64,000 nucleotides of DNA. It comes from Mycolicibacterium xanthum (GTDB taxonomy: Bacteria; Actinomycetota; Actinomycetes; Mycobacteriales; Mycobacteriaceae). Within the stretch, counting starts at the first letter, position 1. Every line of letters begins with the position of its first letter. A program made the position numbers and the translations under genes. The DNA lies in assembly GCF_019710635.1 (NCBI RefSeq), contig NZ_JAIFZS010000013.1, positions 124,001 to 188,000 of the forward strand, read 5' to 3'. The notes under the pieces are model-generated. The model searched no databases, was not told the origin of the DNA, and saw nothing but the letters and a program-made list of their open reading frames with translations. Shown piece after piece: positions 29,491 to 40,526 of the stretch.

Positions 29491-31155
29491 TTACGTCTCG
29501 GCCAGATACCGGTGCACCAGCATCACCGCCATCGAGCCCTCACCGACCGCGGCCGCGACGCGCTTGGCGGACTCCGAACGCACGTCCCCGGCGACGAACA
29601 CGCCGGGAACGCTGGACTCGAGGTGGTGCGGGGGGCGCTCCAGCGTCCACCCGCTGACGTCCCGCAGGTCCGGGCCGGCAACGATGAACCCGTGGTCGTC
29701 GCGGACCACCACGCCGTCGAGCCAGTCGGTGCGCGGCTCCGCGCCGATGAAGATGAACATCCGGCCGCAGTCGAACTCCTCGCGCGCGCCCGTCTCGGTG
29801 TTCTCCAGGCAGATCCCTTCCAGGTGGCCGTCGCCCCTGACCGCGTGCACGACGGTGTGCGGCAACTCCTTGATGTTCTCCTGCGCCCTGATCTGCTGGA
29901 CCAGGTAGTAGGACATGGAGTCTTCGAGCGTGCGCCTGCTGACGATCGTCACCGACTTCGCGGTGCGCGCCAGATGCATCGCGGCCTGTCCCGCCGAGTT
30001 GGCGCCGCCGATGACGTACACCTCGTCGTTCTCGCAGTCGGCGGCCACGGATGCGGTGGCGCCGTAGTAGACGCCCGCGCCGGTCAGGTCCGCGCATCCC
30101 TCCGCGGGCAGCTGCCGGTACTCCACGCCCATCGCCAGGATCACCGCGCGGGTGCCGATCGAGCGCCCGTCGGACAGCCGGACGGTGCGGGCGTTGCCGT
30201 CCACCTCCAGCGCGGTCACCTCGGCGGCGGTGATCAGTTCGGCCTCGAACTTCTCGGCCTGCCTGCGGGCCCGCTCGGCCAGCTGCGCCCCGGACAGTCC
30301 GTCCGGGAAGCCCAGGTAGTTCTCGATGCGCGAGCTCTGTCCGGCCTGTCCCCCGGTGGCGGTGCGTTCGATCAGCACGGTCTTTAGACCCTCCGACGCG
30401 CCGTAGACGGCGGCCGCCAGACCCGCCGGCCCGCCCCCGACGACCACCAGGTCGTAGAAGTCGCCCGACGGGGTGGTCGTCAGGCCGAGCGTGGCGGCCA
30501 GCTCGGCGTCGGTCGGATCGACCAGTGTCTCGCCCTGCTCGGTGATCACCACCGGCAGCGTCATGCCGGTCTGGCCGGCCGCCTCCAGCAACTGTGCGCC
30601 TTTGGGTTCGTCGGAGCGAAACCACTTGTAGTACAGCCGGTTTCGGGCCAGGAACTCCCGCACCTCGGAGGATCGCGAATTCCACGGATGGCCGATGATC
30701 TTGGTGTGCGGGATCGCCCGATCACCGGTGGCCCGCCACGCCTCGAGCAGGGCGTCGATCACCGGGTAGAGCTTCTCCTCCGGCGGGTCCCACGGCTTGA
30801 GCAGGTAATGGTCGAGATCGACGACGTTGATCGCGTCGATGGCTGCGTGGGTGTCGGCGTAGGCGGTCAGCAGCACCCGCCGGGCCATCGGGAAGATGTC
30901 CATCGCGGCTTCGAGGAACTCGATGCCGCTCATCTGTGGCATCCGGTAGTCGGCGACGAACACCGCGACGGTCTCGCCGCGCAGCTTGAGTTCGTTGAGG
31001 GTTTCCAGTGCGTCCGGCCCCGACTCGGCGCGCACGATGCGGAACTTCTCGCCGTAGTGCCTGCGCAGGTCGCGGGCCACCGCGCGGGACACCGCGGGAT
31101 CGTCGTCGACCGTCAGGATCACAGGTTTTCGGGGCTGGTGTTCGGGTCCGGTCAT
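29491..31155 (-). CDS. Receiver / glutaredoxin-like / thioredoxin-reductase-like flavoprotein fusion lacking CxxC
   Basis: The 554-residue protein has three parts. A receiver domain (about 10-140) has acidic residues D17-D19, D69 in VFVADYRMP and K120 in LLKPW. A glutaredoxin-like region (about 150-225) keeps the cis-Pro block TLPVVI but reads HPWNSRS where CPYC is expected. An FAD/NADPH pyridine nucleotide oxidoreductase (about 233-554) has VVVGGGPAGLAAAVYGASEG, VIGGANSAGQAAMHLA and GVFVAGDV. Where thioredoxin reductases have CATC, this reads YYGATASV, so dithiol chemistry is unlikely. Phosphorylation by the adjacent kinase is inferred. Electron acceptor unknown. Confidence 0.85.
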   Translation of the reverse strand: MTGPEHQPRKPVILTVDDDPAVSRAVARDLRRHYGEKFRIVRAESGPDALETLNELKLRGETVAVFVADYRMPQMSGIEFLEAAMDIFPMARRVLLTAYADTHAAIDAINVVDLDHYLLKPWDPPEEKLYPVIDALLEAWRATGDRAIPHTKIIGHPWNSRSSEVREFLARNRLYYKWFRSDEPKGAQLLEAAGQTGMTLPVVITEQGETLVDPTDAELAATLGLTTTPSGDFYDLVVVGGGPAGLAAAVYGASEGLKTVLIERTATGGQAGQSSRIENYLGFPDGLSGAQLAERARRQAEKFEAELITAAEVTALEVDGNARTVRLSDGRSIGTRAVILAMGVEYRQLPAEGCADLTGAGVYYGATASVAADCENDEVYVIGGANSAGQAAMHLARTAKSVTIVSRRTLEDSMSYYLVQQIRAQENIKELPHTVVHAVRGDGHLEGICLENTETGAREEFDCGRMFIFIGAEPRTDWLDGVVVRDDHGFIVAGPDLRDVSGWTLERPPHHLESSVPGVFVAGDVRSESAKRVAAAVGEGSMAVMLVHRYLAET

Positions 31156-31229
31156 CGGTTCAAGTATGCGCCCGCTGTCCAGCGGAAATCCCTGTCCGGC
31201 GGGCGGGCGGGCCCACGACGCGGGAGCAG

Positions 31230-31245
31230 AGGACTACCGGCCCTT
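31230..31245 (+). promoter_or_regulatory. DosR-like box upstream of the SRPBCC-DUF1918-USP operon
   Basis: AGGACTACCGGCCCTT matches the GGGAC-N4-GTCCC dyad of DosR boxes in most positions. Its centre (about 31236.5) is 42.5 bases from the SRPBCC ATG, the same distance as at the ZIP gene. GAAGCT at 31267-31272 sits where a -10 would be for a leaderless start at that ATG. It also lies in the divergent spacer of the receiver-flavoprotein gene and could act both ways. Confidence 0.6.
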
Positions 31246-31278
31246 GTGCCCCCGCCGTCGAGGGGCGAAGCTCGAACC

Positions 31279-31953
31279 ATGGCGCACAAGACGGTGAAGG
31301 CGCTCGCAGCGGGCGCGTTGCTGTATGCCGCCCGGCGCTACTTCCGCGACTGGGGCACCACCAAGGCGGAATCCGGCGGGGCGATGCCGGGCGACGAACT
31401 CCTCGCGGCTCCCGTTCTGCAGGCGACCGAGGCCGTGTGGATCAACGCCTCCGCCGAGCAGGTCTGGCCGTGGCTGGTCCAGATGGGACAGGACCGCGGC
31501 GGCCTCTACAGCTTCGAGAAGCTGGAGAACGCGATGGGGCTGCGCTACCACAACGCCGACCGCATCCATCCGGAATGGCAGCACATCGCCGTCGGCGACG
31601 TGGTCAGGCTGGTACCCAGGGGCTGGCTCGGCCTTGCCGACGGTCTCGAGCTCAGCGTCGCGGACATGACCGACGGACAGTCGATCGTGTTGCGTGCGCA
31701 GCCACGCCTGCCCTGGGACGTGGTGTGGTCGTTCCGGGTGATCCCGTACGGGGACGGCCGGTGCCGGCTGCTGATCAGGTCACGGTTGGCGCTTCGTCAC
31801 CCTGCCGAGGTCGTGGTGGCCGAGCTGATCGGGCCGGCCAGGGCGTTCATCACCCGAGGCATGCTGCTCGGCATCAAACGACGGGTCGAAGGCCAGGTTC
31901 AGCGGGTAGTGTCTGCGCCGGTCGCGGGGCCCGATCGACACGGCGTGGGCTAG
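31279..31953 (+). CDS. SRPBCC-family (START/Bet v1-like) protein
   Basis: The 224-residue protein has an N-terminal basic, hydrophobic stretch (TVKALAAGALLYAARRYFRD), then an SRPBCC-type domain (from about residue 50: ATEAVWINASAEQVWPWLVQ, MGQDRGGLYSFEKLENAMGL, and RCRLLIRSRL). Such domains bind hydrophobic ligands in a deep cavity; the ligand is unknown. No ribosome-binding site is seen before the ATG, consistent with a leaderless transcript from a DosR-like box. DUF1918 and universal stress protein genes follow. Confidence 0.75.
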   Translation: MAHKTVKALAAGALLYAARRYFRDWGTTKAESGGAMPGDELLAAPVLQATEAVWINASAEQVWPWLVQMGQDRGGLYSFEKLENAMGLRYHNADRIHPEWQHIAVGDVVRLVPRGWLGLADGLELSVADMTDGQSIVLRAQPRLPWDVVWSFRVIPYGDGRCRLLIRSRLALRHPAEVVVAELIGPARAFITRGMLLGIKRRVEGQVQRVVSAPVAGPDRHGVG

Positions 31954-31979
31954 CCCGAGCGGCGGAGAGGGGAGTATCC

Positions 31980-32237
31980 ATGAAGGCCGAAGTTGGTGAC
32001 TGGCTGGTGATCAAAGGTACAACCGTCGATCGACCGGACCGGCGAGGGTTGATCACCGACGTGCACTCTCACGACGGGTCACCGCCGTACGTGGTGCGCT
32101 GGCTGGACTCCGAGCACGAGGCGACGGTTTTTCCGGGATCGGATGCCATCATCGTCACCGCCGCCGAACAGCGGGCGGCCGACGAACGGGCCCAACACCG
32201 GATGACAGAGTTCCAGGAAAACGTCCATCGGCATTGA
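31980..32237 (+). CDS. DUF1918-domain protein
   Basis: The 85-residue protein begins MKAEVGDWLVIKGTTVDRPD and contains RRGLITDVHSHDGSPPYVVR then WLDSEHEATVFPGSDAIIV, the complete DUF1918 pattern, a small beta-rich domain common in actinobacteria. Function is unknown. GGAGAGGGGAG upstream is a ribosome-binding site. It lies in one run with the SRPBCC gene and a universal stress protein, and genes of this family are often found near stress proteins in mycobacteria. Confidence 0.85.
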   Translation: MKAEVGDWLVIKGTTVDRPDRRGLITDVHSHDGSPPYVVRWLDSEHEATVFPGSDAIIVTAAEQRAADERAQHRMTEFQENVHRH

Positions 32238-32274
32238 TCGATCTGTATCCTCCAGCCCACGAAGGAGTTTCGAC

Positions 32275-33168
32275 ATGTCAGAACGGAAAGCTCCTGCCGG
32301 GATCGTGGTGGGCACCGACGGCTCCGAACATTCGCTCGTCGCCGTGCGCTGGGCTGCGCAGGCCGCGGTGTTTCGCAACGTGGGGCTGACGGTCGTGCAT
32401 GTCGTCGCGGAGTCCACCGCGCCGGCATCGACGATGGCCCAGCCCGCCGGCCGAATCCCCGACGAGGTCCTCGAACCCCGCGACACCGACATCGACGATG
32501 TCATCGCCCGCTCCGTTGCGGCCGCCGCGGACAGCGGGGAGAACATCCCCGAGATCGCCTCCGCCCATCCACATGGGCACCCGGCGTCGACGCTCGCCGG
32601 TCTGTCCAAGACGGCAGAAATGATCGCGGTCGGCCATCACGGGATCGCCGGCAGGCACCGCCGAGAGCTGGGTCCGGTCGTCCGCGGGCTGCTCCATCAT
32701 GCGCATTGTCCCGTCGCCATCGTCCGCGAGGACCCTGCCCCGGAGTGGCGTGCGCATCGGCCGGTGCTGGTGGGGGTCGACGGGTCGCGTTCCTCGAAGC
32801 TCGCGGCCGAGATCGCCTTCGAGGAAGCGCTCTGGCGGGGCGTGGACCTGCTGGCGGTGCATGCGTGCCATGACGCCGAGGCGCCGCCGGCCAGCGGACA
32901 TCGGGATCCGGTGTTCATGGAGGCGGCCGAGGCCACCCTCACCCGGTCCCTGTCGCCGTTGCGGGACCGCTTTCCGGCAGTCCGCGTCCACCACGTCATC
33001 CGGTACTCGAACCCGGCGCGTCAGTTGCTCATCCAGGGCGAGCGGGCGCAGCTCGTCGTCCTCGGAAGCCACGGCCGCGGTGAGGTCCGCGGTGCGTTGC
33101 TCGGATCGGTCGGCGCGGCCGTGGCCAGGGACGCCCGGGTGCCGGTGATCGTGGCGCGTCGCCATTGA
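32275..33168 (+). CDS. Universal stress protein, two UspA domains
   Basis: The 297-residue protein has two tandem UspA folds. The first begins GIVVGTDGSEHSLVAVRWAA and ends GLLHHAHCPVAIV; the second begins PVLVGVDGSRSSKLAAEIAF and ends with the ATP-type motif GSHGRGEVRGALLGSVGAAV. The second domain has an intact G-2x-G-9x-G(S/T) loop, while the first is less canonical (GHHGIAGRHRRELG). Mycobacterial tandem USPs of this type are commonly induced by hypoxia through DosR. GAAGGAG is the ribosome-binding site. Confidence 0.9.
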   Translation: MSERKAPAGIVVGTDGSEHSLVAVRWAAQAAVFRNVGLTVVHVVAESTAPASTMAQPAGRIPDEVLEPRDTDIDDVIARSVAAAADSGENIPEIASAHPHGHPASTLAGLSKTAEMIAVGHHGIAGRHRRELGPVVRGLLHHAHCPVAIVREDPAPEWRAHRPVLVGVDGSRSSKLAAEIAFEEALWRGVDLLAVHACHDAEAPPASGHRDPVFMEAAEATLTRSLSPLRDRFPAVRVHHVIRYSNPARQLLIQGERAQLVVLGSHGRGEVRGALLGSVGAAVARDARVPVIVARRH

Positions 33169-33292
33169 CGGCGCTGTTGATGGCGCCATCGATGCGGTTG
33201 ATGCGGGGGCCGGGTGCAGGGCACGGCGGGGAGCGCCTATCGTCGTGATGTGACTTTCGTCTCTATCGCTGCCCGGCAGTGAGGCAGACCAT

Positions 33293-33319
33293 AGGGACGT
33301 TCGGCCTCTCGAGAGGCCG
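33293..33319 (+). promoter_or_regulatory. DosR-like box overlapping an 18-bp perfect palindrome
   Basis: AGGGACGTTCGGCCTCT (33293-33309) is a DosR-like dyad (GGGAC-GTTC-GGCCT). Its right half runs into CGGCCTCTCGAGAGGCCG (33302-33319), a perfect palindrome. The box centre is 37.5 bases from the next ATG, unlike the 42-base geometry of other boxes here, and a ribosome-binding site (GAGAGGAG) precedes that ATG, so the start point must differ. The palindrome could be a second operator. Confidence 0.5.
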
Positions 33320-33337
33320 CTTGAGAGGAGCGCAAGA

Positions 33338-33600
33338 ATGGCGTCGACAGACCCAATCGTCGGCACCCGCGATCGGCTCGACGACGTCGCCTGGCAGTTC
33401 CTGTCCTCGGAGTTCGCCGGGGAGATCTACCAGGATTGGTCCATCGAGCAGCGACTGGACGCGTTCCTGCGCCACCGCGGGCATGAGGCGTTTCGTGATG
33501 ACGGTTCGGCCTACGAGGCACTGCTGGACCGCGTCATGGCCAACATCGGCGCCGCGATCCGGGCCGGCGTGTTGCCCCAGGTGAGCCCGGGAAAGGTGTC

Positions 33601-33604
<4 letters not shown>
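33338..33604 (+). CDS. Hypothetical protein at the head of the acetyl-CoA operon
   Basis: An 88-residue soluble protein with no domain I recognise. It is rich in charged helical text ([20 protein letters not shown], and [20 protein letters not shown]). GAGAGGAG lies seven bases before the ATG. Its stop overlaps the start of the acyl-CoA synthetase gene (ATGA), so it is part of the same operon and may be an accessory subunit or regulator; that is speculation from position only. Confidence 0.7.
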
Positions 33605-35393
<1,789 letters not shown>

Positions 35394-35397
<4 letters not shown>

Positions 35398-36380
35398 GCG
35401 ACGTTCTGTCCCAAGACCTGTCGCGCGCCCTGTTGTCGGACATGGTGCGGGTGCGCCGGATGGAAGAGAAGTGCGCCGAACTCTACGGCGAGACGAAGAT
35501 CCGTGGCTTCCTGCACCTTTACGTCGGGGAGGAGGCGGTGGCCGCCGGATCGCTGCGGGCACTCGACGCCGAAGACGCGGTCGTGGCGACCTACCGGGAA
35601 CACGCGCATGCGCTGCTTCGCGGTGTGCCGATGACCGCGATCATGGCCGAGATGTTCGGCAAACAGGAGGGCTGCTCGCGGGGCCGGGGCGGATCGATGC
35701 ACCTGTTCGATGCCGCCCGCAGGTTCTACGGTGGCAACGCGATCGTCGCCGGGGGGTTGCCGATCGCGGTGGGACTGGGGCTCGCGGATGCGATGCAACA
35801 CCGGAACCGGGTCACGGCATGTTATTTCGGTGACGGGGCGGTCGCCGAGGGTGCGTTTCACGAATCGCTGAACATGGCGGCGCTGTGGCGCCTGCCCGTG
35901 CTGTTCTGCTGCGAGAACAATCTCTACGCGATGGGGACGGCGCTCGAGCGCGCCCAGTCGCAGACCGACCTGACCGCCAAGGCGGCGTCCTACAACGTGC
36001 CGACGCTGGCGGTCGACGGAATGGACGTGACGGCGTGTCATGACGCGGCGCAGCAGGCGGCCGACCATATCCGCACCGTCGGCGGGCCGTTCTTCATCGA
36101 GTTCCGCACGTACCGATTCCGCGCTCATTCGATGTTCGACCCGGAGCTGTACCGCGAGAAGGCCGAGGTCGAACAGTGGCGTACCCGCGATCCGATCCGG
36201 GCGTTCGCCGACCGGTGCCTGAGTGCGGGAGTCCTCGACGAGAACGACATCACCGCGATCGAGGAGGCGGCCGATGCCGAGGTGGCCGATGCGGTCGCGT
36301 TCGCCGAAGCCGGAACCTGGGAGGACGTCGGAGATCTCGAACGCGACGTGCTCACCCCGATTCCGGAGGGGGTCCGATGA
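35394..36380 (+). CDS. pdhA: Pyruvate (or 2-oxoacid) dehydrogenase E1 component, alpha subunit
   Basis: The 328-residue protein has the thiamine diphosphate motif GDG-x26-N ([18 protein letters not shown], then [11 protein letters not shown]) and [10 protein letters not shown] near residue 100, typical of E1 alpha of pyruvate, acetoin or branched-chain dehydrogenases. With the beta subunit it decarboxylates a 2-oxoacid and acetylates E2 lipoate. The exact substrate cannot be told from sequence; the neighbouring acetyl-CoA ligase and the use of an alpha/beta E1 fit pyruvate or acetoin. Coupled by ATGA overlaps at both ends. Confidence 0.88.
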
Positions 36381-37354
36381 AGACGACCTATCGCACCGCG
36401 ATCCACGACGCGATCCGCGACATCCTGAACGACGATCCCCGCGCGCTGCTGATGGGCGAGGACGTCGGCCGCTACGGCGGAACCTACGCCGCGTCGAAGG
36501 GGCTCCTGGAGGAGTTCGGTCCAGAACGGGTACGCGACACCCCGTTGTCGGAACTGGGTTTCGTCGGCGTCGGAATCGGCGGGGCGCTGGGGGGATTACG
36601 GCCGATCGTCGAGGTGATGACGGTCAACTTCAGCCTGCTGGCACTGGACCAGATCGTCAACACCGCGGCCACGCTGCGACACATGTCCGGAGGGCAGTTC
36701 TCGGTACCGGTGGTGATCAGGATGGCGACCGGGGCGGGCCGGCAGTTGGCGGCCCAGCACTCGCACAGCCTGGAGGGCTGGTATGCCCACGTCCCGGGCA
36801 TCAAGGTGCTCGCGCCGGCGACGGTCCAGGATGCCTACGGCATGCTGGTCACCGCACAGGCCGACCCGGATCCGGTCGTGATATTCGAACACGTCGCGTT
36901 GTACAACACCGCAACCGACGTGGAATCGCTGCAGCCGAGCGACATCTCGCGCGCGGCGGTGCGGCGCACCGGATCCGACGCCACGCTGATCACCTATGGC
37001 GGCTGCCTGCCCAAGGTCCTCGACGCCGCCGACGAGCTCGCGCTGCACGGCACCGACTGCGAGGTGATCGACCTGCGGGTGCTGCGTCCGCTGGACACCG
37101 AGACGTTCATCGAGTCGATCCGTAAGACGCATCGCGCCGTGATCGTCGACGAGGCCTGGCAAACGGGAAGCCTGGCCGGCGAGATCTCCGCCCAGATCGT
37201 CGAGAACGCGTTCTTCGATCTCGACGCCCCGGTCGCCCGGGTATGCAGTGCAGAAGTCCCGATGCCGTACGCCAAACACCTGGAGCAGGCGGCATTGCCG
37301 CAGCGTGACGACATCGTCGCGGCGGTGCGAAACCTGGTCGGGAACCAGTCGTGA
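36377..37354 (+). CDS. pdhB: Pyruvate (or 2-oxoacid) dehydrogenase E1 component, beta subunit
   Basis: The 325-residue protein has the transketolase pyrimidine-binding and C-terminal domains of E1 beta: [20 protein letters not shown], then [20 protein letters not shown], and [20 protein letters not shown]. It completes the thiamine diphosphate site with the alpha subunit. The ATG overlaps the alpha-subunit stop (ATGA), and its own stop overlaps the E2 GTG start. The trailing [15 protein letters not shown] is typical of the family. Confidence 0.9.
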   Translation: MKTTYRTAIHDAIRDILNDDPRALLMGEDVGRYGGTYAASKGLLEEFGPERVRDTPLSELGFVGVGIGGALGGLRPIVEVMTVNFSLLALDQIVNTAATLRHMSGGQFSVPVVIRMATGAGRQLAAQHSHSLEGWYAHVPGIKVLAPATVQDAYGMLVTAQADPDPVVIFEHVALYNTATDVESLQPSDISRAAVRRTGSDATLITYGGCLPKVLDAADELALHGTDCEVIDLRVLRPLDTETFIESIRKTHRAVIVDEAWQTGSLAGEISAQIVENAFFDLDAPVARVCSAEVPMPYAKHLEQAALPQRDDIVAAVRNLVGNQS

Positions 37355-38562
37355 TCGAGTTCAAGATGCCCGCGCTCGGTGCGGACATGGACGAGGGGAC
37401 GCTCGACCAGTGGCTCGTCAAGCCCGGTGACGGGGTGACCCGCGGCCAGATCGTCGCGGTGGTCGAAACCACCAAGGCCGCAGTGGAAGTCGAGTGCTGG
37501 CACGACGGGATCGTCGGCGAGTTACTCGTTCCGGTCGGGCAGACCGTGCAGGTGGGAACAACGCTGGCGACGCTGCTGGAACCGGGTGACAAGCCGGGCG
37601 GGGCCGCGGCCCCCGCGCCGACGACCGTCGCCGAATCCGCAGCGGCGCAACCCGCTGCGGCGCCGGCGGCCGCCGCCGAATCGCCTGCTGCCGCGCGACC
37701 CGCTCCCACGCACCGCCGTTGGGTGTCCCCCGCCGCCCGACGGCTCGCCGCCTCGCTGAAGGTCGACCTCGACGCGGTCAGCGGAACCGGTCCGCAGGGT
37801 GCGGTGACCATCAACGACGTCGAGCACGCCGCCGCGGCGGCCCCGCCGGCGCCGGCGCCGAGTAAGACCACGCCGCGTTCGGCGGCCGATCGCGCAGCCG
37901 AGATGCGCAAAGCGATCGCTGCCGCGATGAGCCGGTCCAAGCGCGAGATCCCGCACTACTACCTCGCCGACGAAGTGCTGATGGAGTCGTCACGACAGTG
38001 GCTGGCCGAACGCAACGCGCAGCGACCGATCACCGAGCGGGTGCTGTCGGCCGCGCTGCTGATCAAGGCCGTCGGTGTTGCCGCGCAGCGATTTTCCGAG
38101 TTCAACGGATTCTGGCGAGACGACGGGTACCAACCGGCAGACGGTGTGCACGTCGGGGTCGCCATCTCGCTGCGGGGAGGGGGCCTGGTCGCGCCGGCGA
38201 TCCACGACGTGCCCGGCAAGAAACTCGACGAGCTGATGGCCGACCTGTCCGACCTGGTGGCACGGGCCCGGGCCGGCACGCTGCGCAGTTCGGAGATGTC
38301 GGATCCGACCATCACCGTCACGAATCTGGGGGATCAGGGGGTGGCCACCGTCTTCGGGGTGATCTACCCGCCGCAGGTGGCGCTGGTGGGTTTCGGTCGG
38401 CCCACCGAGAAGGTCTGCGCCGTCGACGGCGGCATCCGCATCGCCACGACGGTGCAGGTAAGTGTGGCCGCCGACCACCGCGCCAGCGACGGGCATCGAG
38501 GCGCACTGTTCCTCGCTGCGATCAACGACCTGCTGCAACAGCCGGAACTCCTGGAGAAATGA
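37351..38562 (+). CDS. pdhC: Dihydrolipoamide acyltransferase (E2) of a 2-oxoacid dehydrogenase complex
   Basis: The 403-residue E2 has one lipoyl domain (1-80, lipoyl Lys K42 in [12 protein letters not shown]), an Ala/Pro-rich hinge, a subunit-binding domain (about 120-160, [20 protein letters not shown]) and a catalytic domain ending with [16 protein letters not shown], where HRxxDG holds the active His and Asp. It transfers the acetyl group to CoA. No E3 gene lies in the operon, so dihydrolipoamide dehydrogenase must come from elsewhere. GTG overlaps the E1 beta stop. Confidence 0.9.
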   Translation: MIEFKMPALGADMDEGTLDQWLVKPGDGVTRGQIVAVVETTKAAVEVECWHDGIVGELLVPVGQTVQVGTTLATLLEPGDKPGGAAAPAPTTVAESAAAQPAAAPAAAAESPAAARPAPTHRRWVSPAARRLAASLKVDLDAVSGTGPQGAVTINDVEHAAAAAPPAPAPSKTTPRSAADRAAEMRKAIAAAMSRSKREIPHYYLADEVLMESSRQWLAERNAQRPITERVLSAALLIKAVGVAAQRFSEFNGFWRDDGYQPADGVHVGVAISLRGGGLVAPAIHDVPGKKLDELMADLSDLVARARAGTLRSSEMSDPTITVTNLGDQGVATVFGVIYPPQVALVGFGRPTEKVCAVDGGIRIATTVQVSVAADHRASDGHRGALFLAAINDLLQQPELLEK

Positions 38563-38569
38563 CGGTGCC

Positions 38570-38830
38570 ATGATGACGCGAAACGACATTCGTGACGAGA
38601 TCCTGTCGGCGCTCACGGCGATCGCCCCCGAGGTCGACCCGCAGGACATCCGCGACGAGGTCCTGCTGCGCGACCAGGTGGATCTGGACTCGATGGACTG
38701 GCTGAACGTCCTGTTGGGAATCCACAAGCGCCTCAACGTCGACATCCCCGAAGCCGACTACCAGAAGCTGCGCACGCTGAACGACCTCATCGAGTACGTC
38801 CAAGCTCACGCGGCGCTGTCCTCGGGCTGA
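38570..38830 (+). CDS. Acyl carrier protein
   Basis: The 86-residue acidic helical protein has the phosphopantetheine attachment block LDSMDWLNVL, with Ser about residue 41, inside the usual carrier-protein pattern (DEVLLRDQVDLDSMD then LNVDIPEADYQKLRTLNDLI). It begins eight bases after the E2 stop; a second ATG follows at 38573. A carrier protein behind a pyruvate dehydrogenase-type operon is unusual and suggests that acetyl or acyl groups made here are passed to a carrier-dependent route; its partner enzyme is not visible. Confidence 0.82.
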   Translation: MMTRNDIRDEILSALTAIAPEVDPQDIRDEVLLRDQVDLDSMDWLNVLLGIHKRLNVDIPEADYQKLRTLNDLIEYVQAHAALSSG

Positions 38831-38889
38831 CGGGCCCTGCGCCCCGCAGCGCTTCGGCGCGAGACGAGAAACGACAACCGGAGGAATAC

Positions 38890-39147
38890 ATGCTGAGGAA
38901 TGCGGTCACCCGAACCGACCTGGACGTCGCCGTCGGGGTACTGGTGGGCAGGCGTCACTGCTCGCGGAAAGCGGCGTTCAGTGAACTGGCCCAGGCCGCT
39001 CGAGATACCGGCATCGGCGTGAGTGCGCTGAGCAGGGCGCTGGTCGAGCTGGCGAGTGGGGATGCCGGGCGGTTCGACCACCGCGATGAGGTGGCTGCCC
39101 GGTGGGCCGATCTACTGGGGCTGTCCGACCTCTGTCACCCGGCTTGA
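38890..39147 (+). CDS. Small ANTAR-like RNA-binding protein
   Basis: The 85-residue protein consists largely of a segment resembling the ANTAR three-helix domain, which binds paired hairpins in mRNA leaders to prevent termination: TDLDVAVGVLVGRRHCSRKA, then AFSELAQAARDTGIGVSALS and RALVELASG. There is no attached receiver or GAF domain. GGAGGAATAC precedes the ATG. It closes the acetyl-CoA operon. The ANTAR match is by eye and moderate; another helical small protein is possible. Confidence 0.6.
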   Translation: MLRNAVTRTDLDVAVGVLVGRRHCSRKAAFSELAQAARDTGIGVSALSRALVELASGDAGRFDHRDEVAARWADLLGLSDLCHPA

Positions 39148-39319
39148 CGCCGGCGAACACGGTGCCCGACAACACCGACCCGATGTTCGCCCACTGCCCG
39201 GAATACGCCGGAGCGCTGAGCGCCCGACATCCACCCCCCGCGCCGCCCGGTGCCTGCTGACAGGTCACCGGCCGGCGATTCGATGTCATGCGCTCAGCGC
39301 GTCCCCTTCGCCCGGCTCA

Positions 39320-39636
<317 letters not shown>

Positions 39637-39641
39637 ACCGC

Positions 39642-40526
39642 TCAGCTCGTCGGCACGCTCTCCGCGGGCGGCTGGGCCTTCCGGCGCAGCGGGCAACTCT
39701 CGTTGCGGCCGCAGAGGAAGGTCACCACCCCGGCGAAGGCCACGATGACCGCGGCGGCGATCCCGACCAGCAGATGGACTTCCTGCCAGAGGATGACCGT
39801 GGACATCACCAGCACGAACCAGCCGAAGGCCTTGCGCAGCGAGTCCGGGTTGACCACGGAGGTCAGCCGGGCGCCCAGCAGCGCGCCCACCAGCGCGGCG
39901 GCGGTGACCGCGGCGGCCACGCCCCAGTCGATCTGCACGCTGGACAGGTAGCCCGCCAGCCCGGCGAACGACTTCATCGCGATGACCACCAGCGAGGTAC
40001 CGACCGCGATCGGCATCGGCAGCCCGCCGAGCAGCGCCAGTGCGGGCACCACCAGGAATCCGCCGCCCGCGCCCACCAGGCCGGTGACCAGGCCGACGAC
40101 CAGGCCCTCCAGGATCACCTTTCCGACGGGCAGCGACTTCGGGGCCGCGTCGGGGTCGACGTTCTTGCGGCCGCGCAGCATGGCCACCGCGGTCGCGATC
40201 ATGATCACCGCGAAACCGATGAGCAGCACCGAACCCGGGATCCAATGGGCCAGCAGGCCGCCTGCGTAGGCGCCGGTCATGCCGGCCACCCCGAACACCA
40301 GCCCGGTGCGCCATTGCACCCGGCCGGCGCGGGCGTGCGAGATCGCTCCCACCGCGCTGGTCGCGCCGACCACCAGCAGCGAGGTGGCGATCGCCTGCTT
40401 GGCGTCCATGCCGGCCACGTAGGCCAGCAACGGCACGGTCAGGATCGATCCGCCGCCGCCGAGCAGGCCCAGCGACACGCCGACGAGGACGGCCAGCGCG
40501 ACCGTCAGCACGATCATGGCGCTCAT
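39642..40526 (-). CDS. TauE/SafE-family sulfite/anion exporter
   Basis: The 294-residue integral membrane protein has about eight hydrophobic segments and the two family signatures LGLLGGGGSILTVPLLAYVAG near the start (about residues 18-38, shown in part: GGGGSILTVPLL) and GLVGAGGGFLVVPALALLGG in the middle. Relatives export sulfite, sulfoacetate or thiosulfate-type anions; in staphylococcal cst loci a TauE is paired with CstR. The C-terminus ends CGRNESCPLRRKAQ, with two Cys. The ATG overlaps the rhodanese stop (ATGA). Confidence 0.87.
   Translation of the reverse strand: MSAMIVLTVALAVLVGVSLGLLGGGGSILTVPLLAYVAGMDAKQAIATSLLVVGATSAVGAISHARAGRVQWRTGLVFGVAGMTGAYAGGLLAHWIPGSVLLIGFAVIMIATAVAMLRGRKNVDPDAAPKSLPVGKVILEGLVVGLVTGLVGAGGGFLVVPALALLGGLPMPIAVGTSLVVIAMKSFAGLAGYLSSVQIDWGVAAAVTAAALVGALLGARLTSVVNPDSLRKAFGWFVLVMSTVILWQEVHLLVGIAAAVIVAFAGVVTFLCGRNESCPLRRKAQPPAESVPTS

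Noticed and set aside
38824..38839. GGGCTGACGGGCCCTG resembling a DosR box before the ANTAR-like gene
   Set aside because: The left half does not match GGGAC, it includes the stop codon of the carrier-protein gene, and no -10 is at the expected distance.
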